A stretch of DNA of 64,000 nt. Origin: Hyaloperonospora brassicae. Taxonomy: Eukaryota > Oomycota > Peronosporomycetes > Peronosporales > Peronosporaceae. Location: the NCBI GenBank assembly GCA_947650285.1, contig CANTFL010000482.1, positions 62,001 through 126,000 on the forward strand. Direction: 5' to 3'. The position numbers were made by a program, and so were the translations under genes. Under the pieces are notes generated by a model. That model had not been told where the DNA came from. It made no database searches and was given only the letters and a program-made list of their open reading frames with translations. Below, piece after piece: positions 25,990 through 38,689 of this stretch (position 1 is its first letter; every line of letters begins with the position of its first letter).

Positions 25990-28900
25990 TTCCGAGAATT
26001 AACGCATCAATTGCTTCTTGCGTAGTGGGTGGCGTGTTCGGAGTTGAGAAAGCGCAAATGCACTATCCACGATGACATAGAGGGGTGAGTAGTCGCTGGT
26101 CTTTGATCGCCTTAGACCGTGGACAAGCCCGACGAGTTCAGCATTATTGTTGATGGTACCATCAGAATTAAAGACATTTTCGATACCCATAACACGCATG
26201 CGGCGTGCGTCGAAACGTGGAGTTGGTCAATATGGGATCTAGCTCCGCCTCGACCTGGATTTCCGCGGGATCCCCCATCAAAAAATATGAGCTATAGCAC
26301 TCCGGCGCAAATCCAAACAGACTGTACTGGCAACGTAAGCGTTTCGTGGTGGAAAATCGAAAAAAACCGTCAAGGACGACCGTATCGGCAAAACGTTGCC
26401 CGTATCACCACGTGTTGGCCTCGTAATTTGATCCGCAATATCTTCTAAACGACCGACAAATTATAGTATTGGCACTGAACGTTCGCACCTCCTGTGATGG
26501 AGACGAGTTTTTCACACGACGGAGGCGTTCGACCCAGATGGCTTTAAGCATCATCAATACGGCAAAACTTCTTAGATCTCGAGCTGCCGGCCAGTCGTAA
26601 GCCTAAATTTTTATGAAAAAAGCTCCTGTGTTCATGAAATGCTTTTAAACATCCCAGACGTTTTGCGGAGTCCTCGAAAAGTCCAGCCACGACACTTAGA
26701 CATGCAAGTCATCCTGGTGGACATAATCAAGCCATTTACACCGATTGAGCTGAAAATATCTATGTCGACGCGCGCTAGGGCGTGTTTAAAAGATATGGCT
26801 TGCTAGGACCGGACCAGAATTCGCACAAGAAGAGACGGGACACACGACAGATCTGGCGTTGCCCGATTCCAGAGCAGGATTATTTTACTCTTTAAACAAA
26901 TAAGCATTTGATAACTGGTATGAAATTGGGATCGTATCCGTCGAATTTATCCCCACGTTATAATCGATTACCTTCCGATATCACGGAATGTACTTATTTG
27001 CAATGGTTCAGATATTATCCTTGTTTATTCGGTACAGTGCGACGAGTTTTAACCGGTTTTAGTTTTCTTCCTTGTGGTTTCCAGCGTCGACGTCCAGCCG
27101 ACAAGTGGACAGCGCGCGTAAAGGCAGGATGCGCAAGAAAGTGACCAGGAGGCCCGATGGCTGCTGACGCGTCTATAACGTATGCCACGATCGACGAGAC
27201 TGGTCGCATTCCACATTTTAATCATGTATCGTAATGATGGAGCGATGCAATTACACTAGTATAATGCCAGTCAAATAATTGGTAGATTCTTCGTTAAATA
27301 CGCATTTGATAATTCGGGTTCCAGCGCCCGATGTCCCAGACCTGAAAATTGTACAAACGGGCGATAAAGAAGAAATTAAAAGTCTGATCTCTTCGCTATA
27401 GCCTTGTATGCCATTTACCGCGTGGGATAGAACTAAGACAATGCCACTTTGTAGGGTGTTTCAATACATTGTCTCACCAAGTTAATTTAAACCGGGGGAA
27501 AAGTCGGATCCGTTCAATGTATAAACCATATTTTGGCTATCTTGCTACCACGACATAATTTTAGGCGTAACGTGGACGAGACACCGGTGATTAAATCTCC
27601 TCGACATAGCTACTTAAGCTCGCAGTCCGCCGCGCAGTCCGTCATAAGACACCATTTAAACATCTTGTGTGACACTACCGTCGTCATTCTAGGCCACTGC
27701 AGCTCGAGTTCTGATTAAAAAATCCGCGTCTACAGCCCTCTTTGACTGCACCTTGACGGACCTGTTGCGCTGCAGGCATCTCAACCATTCTGTACCCGGT
27801 TATCTGGAATATCGCTCGATATCGAGGATGCTTGCCTTTTGACCGACACGGCGTGATGTAAGTCTGACCCAACTCGTTCGAACCCAAAAAAAATTATTAA
27901 TGAAAAAAGTATCTCGAGAAAATAGTAGCTTGTGATTGTCCGACTGTTGTTGCCTCCATAATCATTAACTCCGTCCAAATACAAGGCACCGCTAGTCTCC
28001 CCTGCTGGACTAGAAGTTGATACATCGGGAGGGACCAAGAACATGGACCATTTGCACTAAGGACGCCCGATACAAAGTCAATAAATAAGCTGTGCACGAG
28101 GGTAAACACTACTGGATTAGGCCAAGAGTGCCGGGCTATGAGCGGGATTTTTGAGAACAGTGATAGCACTGGCGATCTAAGCACGTTGTTCTACTGTGCG
28201 ATCCTTCTCTAGTGCTAAGACAAGTCGGCTCCATGGAGCCTAAATTTAAATATTCTATTCATGGACCATCGTATCCTACTGTCCTTATTGAGCACCAAGA
28301 AACTTGCAAGAGTAGTCGAGGACCTGCATCCGGAGACCACATGTGCTCACTGGTCGCGCTGATCCGCGAGGGTACACATCAATGACCATGGGTTATGTTC
28401 GATTTGTCTTGAGACCTGACGCGTGAGTGAAATCGTCAAGATCAGTGGTCAATGGTGTTACTGTAGACTTCCTTGCACGATAAAGTAGCAGCATCGATAT
28501 AGCTCGAAATTTTAATGTCAGTTTTCTCCCTCCAGTTGTGTTAGGCACCCTCAAACATATTATTGCGCTTGAAGAACCCGATAGACACTTTCGAGGAACG
28601 GAACGAAATGACGTGATACAAAGGGACACCATTAACTGTATTTAACACACAAACTTATTATACGGGATCTATATTCAATTACAATAAATCGTCATGTTGT
28701 GTTGCGGTGTAATGCTGCCACATTTTGTACGAAGTGAGCCAAAAAAGTCCAAGTCAAATTAACGCCGAAAGTAAATATAGACGGTACAACGTGTTGTAAG
28801 CCCTTGCAAAATCGAGAAGCAGAACAATACTTCCATGCATACCGTTATCCACATCCGCAGCTTTGCGTAAAGCTGAGATATGTCAAAAGCTGGTAAATTG

Positions 28901-29340
28901 ACCGCTGTAGAACAAAAAAAATTGATTCAGCAGCACTAGGCGCGACGCCAATGACCGCACCCGAAACAAAATATTCATTATTTTAAATTATAGATGCCAT
29001 TTCGGAGATCTATCGTAAAATTATTAATCTTGAAAGAGAAGGTCGTATACTTATCTAAACACCAAATACTCGCTTCATCGAATGACGCTGGGAAAACATT
29101 GAACGTGAGAAATTAAAGATTAAAATGTCGTAAGAACAGGATTAACACGTCTACTCAAATCTATTAAAATAAATCGTTAATTTCATCTGGAACTGTGGCT
29201 TTGCCACGATTAAGTCTCTTCAGTGCCGCACTTACATCGTCGAGGGAAATAGCCGATGTCACAGTAGTGTCACTAAGTCTATCGGAATGTGCGAACCGGT
29301 AAAGAAACGCGGTAGTAGCTTCGGTGTAATAAAAGAATGA
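25990..29340 (-). pseudogene. Non-LTR (LINE) retrotransposon relic: reverse transcriptase to RNase H
   Basis: Reading down the minus strand gives the expected LINE order. Near 29,234-29,179 is a pre-RT block AALKRLNRGKATVPDEIN. Near 28,830-28,790 is RT motif A (LLLDFARAYNT, first Asp kept), followed by LYLLSAL. Around 28,150-27,840 come IARHSWPN, RLAVPCIWTELM, ATTVG and TYITPC, C-terminal blocks I know from oomycete LINEs. At 26,580-26,450 lies a linker with MLKAIWVERLRR, and the RNase H domain ends it. Stops and frame changes are frequent. No poly(A) tail or target duplication was found at the low-coordinate end. Confidence 0.75.
25999..26290 (-). pseudogene. RNase H domain at the C-terminus of the LINE relic
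   Basis: One minus frame gives FFDGGSRGNPGRGGARS, the first strand of RNase HI with its catalytic Asp. A frame change then leads to the 25,999-26,199 frame with INNNAELVGLVHGL (catalytic Glu) and VIVDSAFALSQL (second catalytic Asp). Three acidic residues of the active site are therefore still visible, although split over two frames. Confidence 0.8.
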
Positions 29341-32300
29341 GTATTAATACGAATTTAGCCGTCAGGCATTTTCATTAGCCCATTCCGGGTACCGATTAGG
29401 TCTATCATAAGTTTTTTGGCCAATCTCCAGGCCGCGATACAGTCTAACGTCGGATCAAATTAGTCTCTTCAGCTTTTAGCTGTGCCTGCGCAAATGGTTG
29501 CTACGATTTCTTTGTGTGCGGCCGCAGGTGCACAACCTGACACAGGATACCCGCGCCTCCGATTAAGGTCAAGAAACATATGATTTGAAATGCCAGTTTT
29601 ATTACTGATGTCATTTTAATCAGCAGCCAAACCAGGTACCAACATTGGAACGACACTAAAATCATTTTCATGCCGAGGTCTTGCAGAAATTCTATCAAGC
29701 CGAGAAATCACCAAATAACGTCCGCCAAAGTTTATAAATTACTGTAAAAAGCCGCTTGAGACGTAGGTGCAGCTATTTCTTCTTCGGTGATCTAAATCTC
29801 ATTATAAAGAACACAGCTGATCTGTGCTTGATATAGTAGCCATCGCTGCGGCCAAGAGAAGTGCCGTCCGTGTGGCGATACAAGTGATCCGAACAGCCAT
29901 CCAGTGCGGTGTTCAATGCGAATCAAATGACTGAATTATTTCCGTGATCGATGAGTAAAGTTCGATAAAATTGACATGTCCAATCGAGAGTGTCCTGACG
30001 GTCCACAACGGTCCAATCTTGTGCGCGAAGCCTCGTAAAGAGTTGTGCAACTTTTATATAGTATTTTTTTAACAAAAGTGACTTCCATTTTCTACGAAGA
30101 ACCGAAATTGACGGTTTAGTTGGATCCGCTCCGCCGGAAGTGACAAAACCAATAAACGCAGTGTTCCAAATGCTTAAAAAACCTGCGATATTCTACAAAT
30201 GTAGACCGACGCTGCTGTTGTGCGGGTTACATAGAGTATTAAACACTTATATAATAGGTCGGTGGGGCATGCTCCGTATCATTGCACTTAATAATAATTC
30301 GTGACGCCATCTGCACATAAATTCTAGCCGATTACTATCGCAAGCGATAATATCAAGCGACGGCTACCAGTTGGCTGGTTTGCACAGAATTCCTACGACC
30401 GCCGCGCGCACCTTTTAAGAATTATTTAGCATCCATAGTTCGTGGCATTATTAGGTTCGTCTCATTCCCAATGATTGCAAACTTTGGAACCAAGTCACAC
30501 AGAACATTGAAGCCTCTTATAGATCCATCTCATCAAGAAGATCGACGACAGTCGCGCACAACAACTCTGGCTATGGTACGTAACATCCTCTTTATCGTTA
30601 GATATTGTTTGTCTTTCTCCATCGTATTTGTCACTTTACCCGTCTGGCGTGGCGGCCTAACCATGCACATATCGTGAATTTAGCATCGTTGAGTGCGGGG
30701 CGTTACAAAATTTTACATAGTTGAGATTCACTCGTGATGGAAAGTCTGACGGAACATGAAGTCTCGTGGAGCTTCGCCGCGAGTTAAGAACCTGAAAAAT
30801 TTAGACTACTGTCAAATCTCGCCAAGTTTAAGGAGCACGTGCTCTCAACGCCACTTGTTCCTTAAGTCTAACTGAAATGGTAGCTGGTAGTTGAATAACT
30901 GATTTGTGCTGGTTGACCGGTGTGAAAATCGCAGCTGTGTTCGCTGACAATTGCTTCGTGATCTCCGTCAATGCATCATCCACCACCGCAACAGGCTAGG
31001 TGTCTGGAATTTTACGCACTCTTGTTGCGAATAGGTCTGTTCGTGAGGATCAATAAAGTCAAAGTTTATCACATGGACCGGAACGTTATCTGCTTACATT
31101 AGTCACATATGCCAGCGACAGGACATACCGACGATCCAAAAACATTGTTTAAAAGATTCAATTACTTAATCGAGGCCTTGAGAACCTGCTTGATTGCCTT
31201 TGTAGGTCCGCTGGAATTGGTACACTAGCGGCTCAGAAAAGCGAAGTTACAGCTCCTCCATACAGATCATTTTGGCACATAATGTTTTTAAACGTCGCCA
31301 AGCTATCTAATATCGTATATCAAGATCTTGTTACGGCTACCCATCCAATTCCAAGGAGCTCATCGTAGACAGGAACGACGAGATCGGAAAGCGACAATCT
31401 GCCGCTAACGGTCTTATACGAGGTTGTGGCTCTGGTGGACTACTTGTGATACCCTGTTTAAGATAATGCAAGTAGCCATCAAGCGGTAAATTATGGACGA
31501 ATACCGTTTTCTGCTTCGTTTTTCCATCGCATCCGGCAACGACTGACCCGGTGTCTCACCTCGTGGAATCTTGACCTCGGTCATCGTCTTCTGCTTTGGT
31601 AAACTGTCGAATTGGCGTGTCAAGATTAAATGAGTTTTCGCCACGGTCGTCGCAACTGGGTTCGCTCGGTTAGCCAACGCTATAGCGGCATTATATTCGT
31701 ACTCCAACCTCCGCAATTTCCCCGACTGTCCTCAATAGGAGAAGTAGGGTCTCCTTTACCCTAGGCCTTAGTAGCAATAGCTTCTTTGAGATCATGAGCA
31801 TGAGCTTCGAATGAGCATTGGTTTATGGCGTCTGCCGCGTGCTGCTACAATACGGCTGCGCCAGCAAGTTCCTCGACTTCTTCTTTGTGCGGACAACACT
31901 TGTAAGTCCGTAGCCTCAAGCGACATTTCCTTTAGTTTCTTTGTGAGAAGCGACGATTCGAACCCCGAGGCAGGGGTTGGAGATACTTCAGCGTTCTCGT
32001 GATCACCGCGAAGTTGTTAATCCATATTACAAATAGCTTGCGTGAGCTAATGGTTCACCTTCAAAGTAGCGAAGGGCGGTGGCGCTGATTGAGCCATTGC
32101 CAAAATACGTTCAGGACGACTCGAGGTCTTAGTCGGGTGAGGTAGATGGTTGTTCTTAGGCCTGAGATTGTAGATGTCATCTGGGCAGTATCTGGCAAAT
32201 TCGTAAGAGGCAACTTTCGTAAACCGTAAATCTTGTTTGGCTGCGGCTGCTTGGGTGGTTTTATACCAGGTTTCGTCGCTGAGATGGACAGCACCAACAA

Positions 32301-34150
32301 GGGACGCATATCATTATTTTGCTCGCGCCATGATCAAACCAATCGTTTGTCGACGGACCACTGCCGCGAGTAGCTCCGCCACGAGCGGCTTAGCCTCCAG
32401 AAAGAGGAGATGCGATAAAGCCGCTCGATTAACCAGCACGAGAAAGCGCTTTCGAAATCAAACTCAATTGAGAATCCTCGTCCCCATCTGCTTATAATTT
32501 CTCCGTGGCCGCCAATAAAGTGTTTGCCAGTCTAGCGACATGCTGCAGGAGACCGACAACATTCAAGTTAAAAATACAACGAAATGACTTAATGCGAAGG
32601 AATAGCATATAGGTGAACTCGCGGTGATGGTATACCTTCAAAACAGGTTTTACCCCGCCGCAATTGGCACTCGAGTGATAAGGCGAGTATAGTTAAAACA
32701 AGGAACCTGTTTAATGTGTCCAAAATGGTTTCGCACGACCATTATGTTGGATTTCTCAATGTGTGTAACAAGTTAATGTTCTCCGGACAGTATACCGAAT
32801 TTCAAACCGCCACAAAAACGGTAAAAATATACAATTCTGAGCCGTGTGATCACATACTATTCACGAATGTGAATTTACCTGACTCACCTGGACGCCGAAA
32901 TGTCTTGCATTATATTCCCCGCCAAGTCATTGACTAAACTTATGACTTGATAGTGCAGTAGGTGTCAACCGGTTGACTAAGCTGGCAGCAATGTAGCAGA
33001 AATTTCGTCGCTCTCTATTGTAGACGATCAAAACAATTGAAATCGCCTAACGCGGAACATAAGTGTTATGGCATGCCTACTCGCAGCAGTGGTTTGATCT
33101 GACAGAATGAAAGTCACGCGTTCCCTGTAGGCGTCGTTACTTATTCGCTTGGCATTCTGGTTAATTCCCGTCCATGACATGGGTTCTATTTGCCCCACAC
33201 TGTGTCAGAGAGCTGTATCAGCAACGTATTCTCTGCAAATCACAGAGGTATGCGCAAAATCGGAGTGACAAGAGCAATTTTCTTTTCTCTTAGGTAGGCT
33301 AAAAAAGCAATCATCGTAACCCGCGTAGTACGCGGGTGCGTGCAGACCAATAAGCCGGGCGGAGACTGGAGTATGATTTCTCCCCATCATCCATGCTGCC
33401 GTATCATCCATTTAGAGGTAAACCATCGGACGCAGATCATTGCCCGCCTTTTCCACCCATGTCTTAGTGGCTTGTCGACACAGTACCCGCTTAAGGTCCT
33501 GCGACGCACCCGACCCTATAGCACCGGAGCCGGATCGGCCGCACGTGCCGGCCTCCACATGTTTGGTGCATAGTGATTTCCGGCGGACGAAGTCAGTTTT
33601 GATTCCAGGCTGTTCAATTCATCGAAGCCGGTGATCGAACAGCATTCAGGCTCTGGACAGTTACATTAAAGGCGCTAGTTCGGCGATTTTCTTTGCATTC
33701 CGGTCGGCAAAACTTGTTGAGTACCGATTCACTATCAATACCTATTTTTCAGTCGGCGAGTTTCGACAATTGCTCTTTGGTTAGAGTTGACATGTCCCGG
33801 TTTGAGAAACTCGACAGATCCCGATCAGCCAAAAATCGCTGAAATCAGATAGGCGAATATTGCCGGAAGCTGGTGATCACCGCACCCGCCGACCGTAGCC
33901 GGGTACGAAATTTGCTGAGTCCTGACTTGAGTACGAGGTCCGGACCGTTTCTACCGGGTTCGTCCTCGCCAACGCCAGGGCGCATGGGTGTAGCTTCACC
34001 TCCCTTCCCAACTTTATCCAGTTTCTCCGGTCTAATTAACAGGGGATCACCCTGCGCGATAACGGTATCCCTCTCCGGCGAAGAATCAGCAGCGCTTATC
34101 TTGATACTGCCGTGGGCAGTGCAGGTAAGGTGAAGGCACCCTTTCTCGTG
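29341..34150 (-). other. Degenerate coding-like region upstream of the LINE RT
   Basis: The region is GC-richer than the upstream desert and holds minus-strand open stretches at 31,414-31,716 (100 codons, KLRRLEYEYNAAIALANRANP near its start) and about 33,846-34,150 (about 100 codons, Asp/Gly/Pro-rich, then SKFRTRLRSAGAVITSFRQYSP). Lying 5' of the RT on the same strand, they could be the endonuclease and ORF1 of the same element. I could not identify endonuclease motifs with confidence, so the link is an inference. Confidence 0.35.
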
Positions 34151-34459
34151 CTACGATGTAAGGTCTGCGAACTATATCGCAAACTTAAAAGTGATCGGGC
34201 GCTATATTTAATCGATCATGTTTATGCAATTTGATGTGCCGGCCTCGACTGATAGAGGACCCGACAATGCTAGCGAAGATCCATCACGCCGTAGCCTAAT
34301 CCGGTATATATCGATATCATGATTAAACGCTTTACACATGCATTTAGTGGGCTGGCTGAAAATAGGTTTTATCAAGGATGCGCTTAGTATTGGCGAATGA
34401 GTAATTTGCAGTGGGTTTTCTATAAGGATGCATCATGTACTAATTTCTTTCACTGAAAT

Positions 34460-34895
34460 TGCAATGGGACACCGATGACTACGTTTTGTTCAACCATGAC
34501 AGAGTTTACTATCACCGAATGCGGTGACAGTCAGTGCTCTGCTAAGTGTATAACCTTAAAGGTGAAGATAGAGCGAATAAGTCAAAGGCTCTAGTCGTTA
34601 CATAAAGTAAATCTGTCAATAATATAATGAAGTCCTATAACTCTTGTGTCTCTGTATGTCCTGACTTAATTATGCTAATGTTACCAAACATATAATGACG
34701 TCTACTCACCACCCATTGTGCGCGTCCAGCAGCTGTTGATTGGTTGATACCGTCACTCTATCAACCAATCAGTGGACTCTTCGGTCATCCCAACAACATT
34801 ATCATATTTCATTGTTAAAAATATTTTCAACGTAATATTCTTTATTGCCATTTTATCCTTAATGACAATTTCATGAAACGGGCTGGTCCGTTACA
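34460..34895 (-). repeat. Gypsy-1 3' LTR
   Basis: It starts TGCAATGGGACACC and ends GGTCCGTTACA, in plus orientation. About 95% identical by eye to the 5' copy; the first bases have decayed from the TGTAACGGGG seen there. It contains the inverted CCAAT hairpin at 34,738-34,770. Confidence 0.9.
34738..34770. promoter_or_regulatory. Inverted CCAAT hairpin in the Gypsy-1 LTR
   Basis: GATTGGTTGATA, a 9-nt loop, then TATCAACCAATC: 12-bp perfect arms each holding a CCAAT/ATTGG box in opposite orientations. The same hairpin is kept in the other LTR (42,892-42,924). It is a candidate enhancer or promoter part that could act in both directions; the activity is inferred. Confidence 0.55.
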
Positions 34896-36620
34896 TACCC
34901 ACCCCCTTGAAAGATAGTCACCGTAGACTACTGAAACTTTGTGCCCACGCTTTGGAATTTAAACGCGACGGGGAGCATCTTGTGGGCAGACCAATTCAGT
35001 GTGACCTTGCCTCGCATAATCAACATGTATATGCGGAAATATTGAAAGACGACACACTTTGCTATGCAAGGCCAGTTTCTGAAGAAGACGCTTCGTCTTC
35101 CGCTGATCGTTCCTGCCTGCAGCAAGTTTTGCTGTAGGCGCATTCGGTATAGCACCTCATGCACATTGTGGCCCCGATCTAGGAGTCAGCTACTATGGCG
35201 AGTCAGATGTGTCTGACTCGAGGAAGCCTATAGATGCATCGCGCTCACCTGCGATGCCTCATTTATCAAGAGGCCTGCCGAACAAACGGACTAGCGACAT
35301 GCGTCACAGTCTAATCGACAGCAAAGATGAATATGGTGATGAGTATGATTCCTTATCACCACGGTCAACTCGTGCGCCTTCGCGCGAGCGCGTTGGCGAT
35401 GGCGCGAGCCGTTTTTATACTAAAACACGTAGTATCGGCAACGATACCGCGTCGAAGAGTGATGAGCAAAAGCCGTGGCGTTTACCTGAACAGCTCGTCA
35501 ATTGATCGTCTCACGCGACGTGTCAACACTATCGAATTTCCTTATTTGATGCGGTTGAGCTTCATGGTTTAGGTTCCAGAGCGAAGCATTTTCGCGGCTG
35601 AAGACCACTTTTATTTCGATGCTGTCTTCAAGCATCGATTGTACAATGGTAACCAAAAGTGTGACAAGGAATCGATTTTGACTGCGTAGAACGCCTTCGT
35701 TTAAAATACCAAGAATTTAATCGAGAGGGACGGCTCTAAAGACTTAAAGCAGTACGCGTTATGAATAAAAGGCGAACGCCAACCGGTGCAAGGTAACAAA
35801 TGCGTCGTCTGTCAAGTGAGGCTGGCGTTCCTTGCCTCAAATGCGGTGATCCTTGTGAGAGTTGTGTTGACAACTCGCAACGTACACAAAGGGGCTTGTA
35901 TTACCGAGTATCGCCCTAGGGAAAGGCACACATCTTAGCTGAGATGCGGCATGCGATTGCAAACTTGCAATTCGTCTCCAAGCGCCAATAGCGCGTATTT
36001 ACCGATGGTGTTTCGGACCTGTCGAACGAGTCTCGTCGTACGGGTGGACGAGACCCTCAACATCCACCATCAGCTAGGATCAATCTTCTCAGCTGTCATA
36101 AGATGGTGGATTTACCCGCCAGCGGACAAGGTAACTTGTTTGCTCCCATTCTTTACGCGTCGGCCCAAGATACGCCCCACGTGAAAGCGTCGACCACCGT
36201 GACGATCCACAAGTGGCTCTGGTGGTGGTGGACAGACAAGGTCCGGATCAGGTGCCGAACCTAAACGAGGCCTTGGGTAACCATAGACTATACCCGACAG
36301 AGTTGAGGAAGAATGTCGATTGCCAAGACGATCGTCGAAACGACTTGCTATAGAGCGTACGACATCTCCGCACCGATCAGTAGAAAGCCCGACCGGATTT
36401 TACGTTCGTCTAGCTGGAGAACAAACGCGAGATTCGTCATTTGCGCGACGGGCTAGAGGTGGCTCGTCCGATACTTCTTTGCGGAAAGACGAACTTGAGA
36501 ATTTGGTCCGTGGTCACAAGAATCAGTTAATGATCCGTGAGCGTGGTAGTTGTGTCCGTTCTCAGAAGAGGTCTCGTACTAATAGTACGAGCGGAGTCGA
36601 CCAACATATATAGTAGAATG
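34896..36620 (+). pseudogene. Antisense ORF of Gypsy-1, unrecognised protein, broken
   Basis: On the strand opposite to pol, coding-like text starts within about 15 bp of the 3' LTR and can be followed through frame changes for 1.7 kb. The order is a segment at 34,907-35,137 ending in an acidic SEEDASSSADRS; a Ser/Arg-rich segment at 35,190-35,505; FAAEDHFYFDAVFKHRLYNG (about 35,590-35,650); KDLKQYAL (35,735); a Cys cluster KCVVCQ then CLKCGDPCESC (35,790-35,870); and HAIANLQF (35,951). The last part (36,320-36,613) carries KREIRHLRDGLE and KDELENLVRGHKNQL, heptad-like and probably coiled coil. It could be an accessory protein gene of the element; function unknown. Confidence 0.6.
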
Positions 36621-36624
36621 CTTG

Positions 36625-38689
36625 CGCATCCTGCGAGGCAACTCGATCATGTTTGCATTGCCCTTGCAGTGCAATACATGAAAATGGATAATGTATTATG
36701 GTAGTAGTTTACTAATGCCGACATTAGTGACTGCATATTCAGGTAGGCTTACTGAAAATAGTAGTACTATACTGTTAACTTCAACTGAAAGAACATCTGC
36801 TCTTCCGTTCTCGTCTGCATTCCGTTCCAGCGGTCCAACTCATTTGCGATGGAGTCCTGAGCTAGACGGACTACCGCCTGTCGAGTTAGCAGGAAGTTCT
36901 TTGCTAATTCATCGTTTTGTATTTTAGTGTGATCGTGAGCAATGCTAAGATATTCTTCTCTTCTTCAGCGATATTGTCCTCTAACTCTCTGGCATTATCG
37001 TTGTCGATGCTAAAAATTCCAGCATCGTCATCACTGTCTGATGTGGCAAAAGCGTCATTGCTACCGCTAAGGCTAATTGCGTCGATATCGACATTATCGA
37101 CATCAGCGTCAAACTTATCGGTGCGAGCGGTGATTCGTGATGAGCAAGTTCCTTCCCCGTAACCCAGAGTCACTCTGGATCAGAGCGGGAATACGTGGGT
37201 GGCGCAAATCCATTCACGTAGTACGGCGTATGCACCGTGGACGCAAGCACGGAGTTATTGATGGCGAATTCGACCATCGGCAATAACATAATCCAACTCG
37301 AAAAGAATTGGACGTATCCTCGATTTATCTTTCGGAGCACACGGTGTGCACTCTCTGTCTGACCATCTATTTCAGAAAAGTCAGCAAACGACATCTTTAA
37401 TCGGTTTTCATAAGTTCGATACGCGGATTGCCAAAACTCGCCCTGAACCGAGGATCACGGTCGGACACGAGTTCACAGAGTAACCCGTAGAATCGAAACA
37501 CTGTGTCAATGAAGTTACGCGCACATCAGTGTGCAGTGGTCTACCCGGGATCCGCAGTAAGATTCAATATTTTGCTAAAACGATCGACAAACACAAGAAT
37601 ACCTTTTTCTTGAGAGTGTGTTTCGGAAAATACGAAGCCAAAGTCCATGTAATTGGACTCCCAACATTCTGCCAGCACCGTCATTGGTTAAACCGGTGAT
37701 CGGGATGAAGGACTAAGCTCCACCCGTTGGCAGACTTCGCATAAAGAAACGTACGTGCGTACAAATTGATACTGGCGGGGACAATTAAAGTCGCGACTTA
37801 CCGTAAGATAAGTCTTTCCCTACCTTGATGTCCGCCTGATGGCGCATCGTGACATTCGAACATGATGAGCAATCTCGAATCATCCTGATAGGATACGACG
37901 ACACGGTTAGTATCGTCAGCAACTGCTGTGTAGTAGAGCAGACCACTGAAGTTCGTATATTGATCCAAAGAGGAACGGTATAGAGCCGGCAAATACGACA
38001 AGAATTTCCGGGATGGGTTTGCAAGATGACCAATCAAACAGAAGAGATAAGTATCTCCGGCTTACGCCTTCCGCACATCTACAAATAAAGAGCGACGAAG
38101 ACATGCTGACTGACAAACCCGCAATGGTAGGCAAGGCCTCACTGATGACGTGCGTAGCCGGCTCGAAGTCGGGCCGACGTAACAGCGCATAAGCGACGAC
38201 ATTAAGTCGTCCTAATTTGTACTCTACGGAGAAGTTATACTACGCGTAGAAAGAAAACCACCTCGCCATGAATTGCGAGAGGTGGAGGATGTTTACGGCC
38301 GTGCGTAGTGAAGCACTGCCTGTATAGACAATGAACGGTCTAAATCCCAAGAGATAGACGCGAACCTTAGCCAATGTATACTTCATGGGAAGAATTTTTT
38401 CTCATGCGCTGGGTAAGTGGGTTTGGCTGATTGCAGCTGACGGGATTGATAGCAGACGACGTACTACACGCCGTCTGTACCGTATTGCATCAACGCACAG
38501 CCGATTGCAAAATCGCTGGCCTCATAGACCACATTAAATCATCTGTCCATGATTTCTAATCTCCTGTATGAGCGATAGCATCAAGCTTATTTTTATACCT
38601 TTAAAGAAAAGCTAACAGTCAACGTTCCACGTCCACTACACATATTTCATAATCAATCAAGATGAACAGTCATCTCTGCGTAGTTGCGC
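36625..38689 (-). pseudogene. Gypsy-1 RNase H, integrase and C-terminal region, decayed
   Basis: Below the RT, the minus strand shows RNase H text around 38,530-38,160 (a VCDASDFAIG-like block, then SLRTA and LSQ motifs). An integrase zinc-binding part follows at 38,037-37,798 (FECHDAPSGGHQGRERL). The integrase core is heavily damaged. Its end is readable at 37,394-37,170 (DGQTESAHRVL, LPMVEFAINNSV, TPYYVNG). A Ser/Asp-rich linker (37,173-36,904) leads to a C-terminal block (RNADENGRADVLSVE, then NVGISKLLP, IELPRRMR and YVGRLR near 36,630). Many stops interrupt it. Confidence 0.75.
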
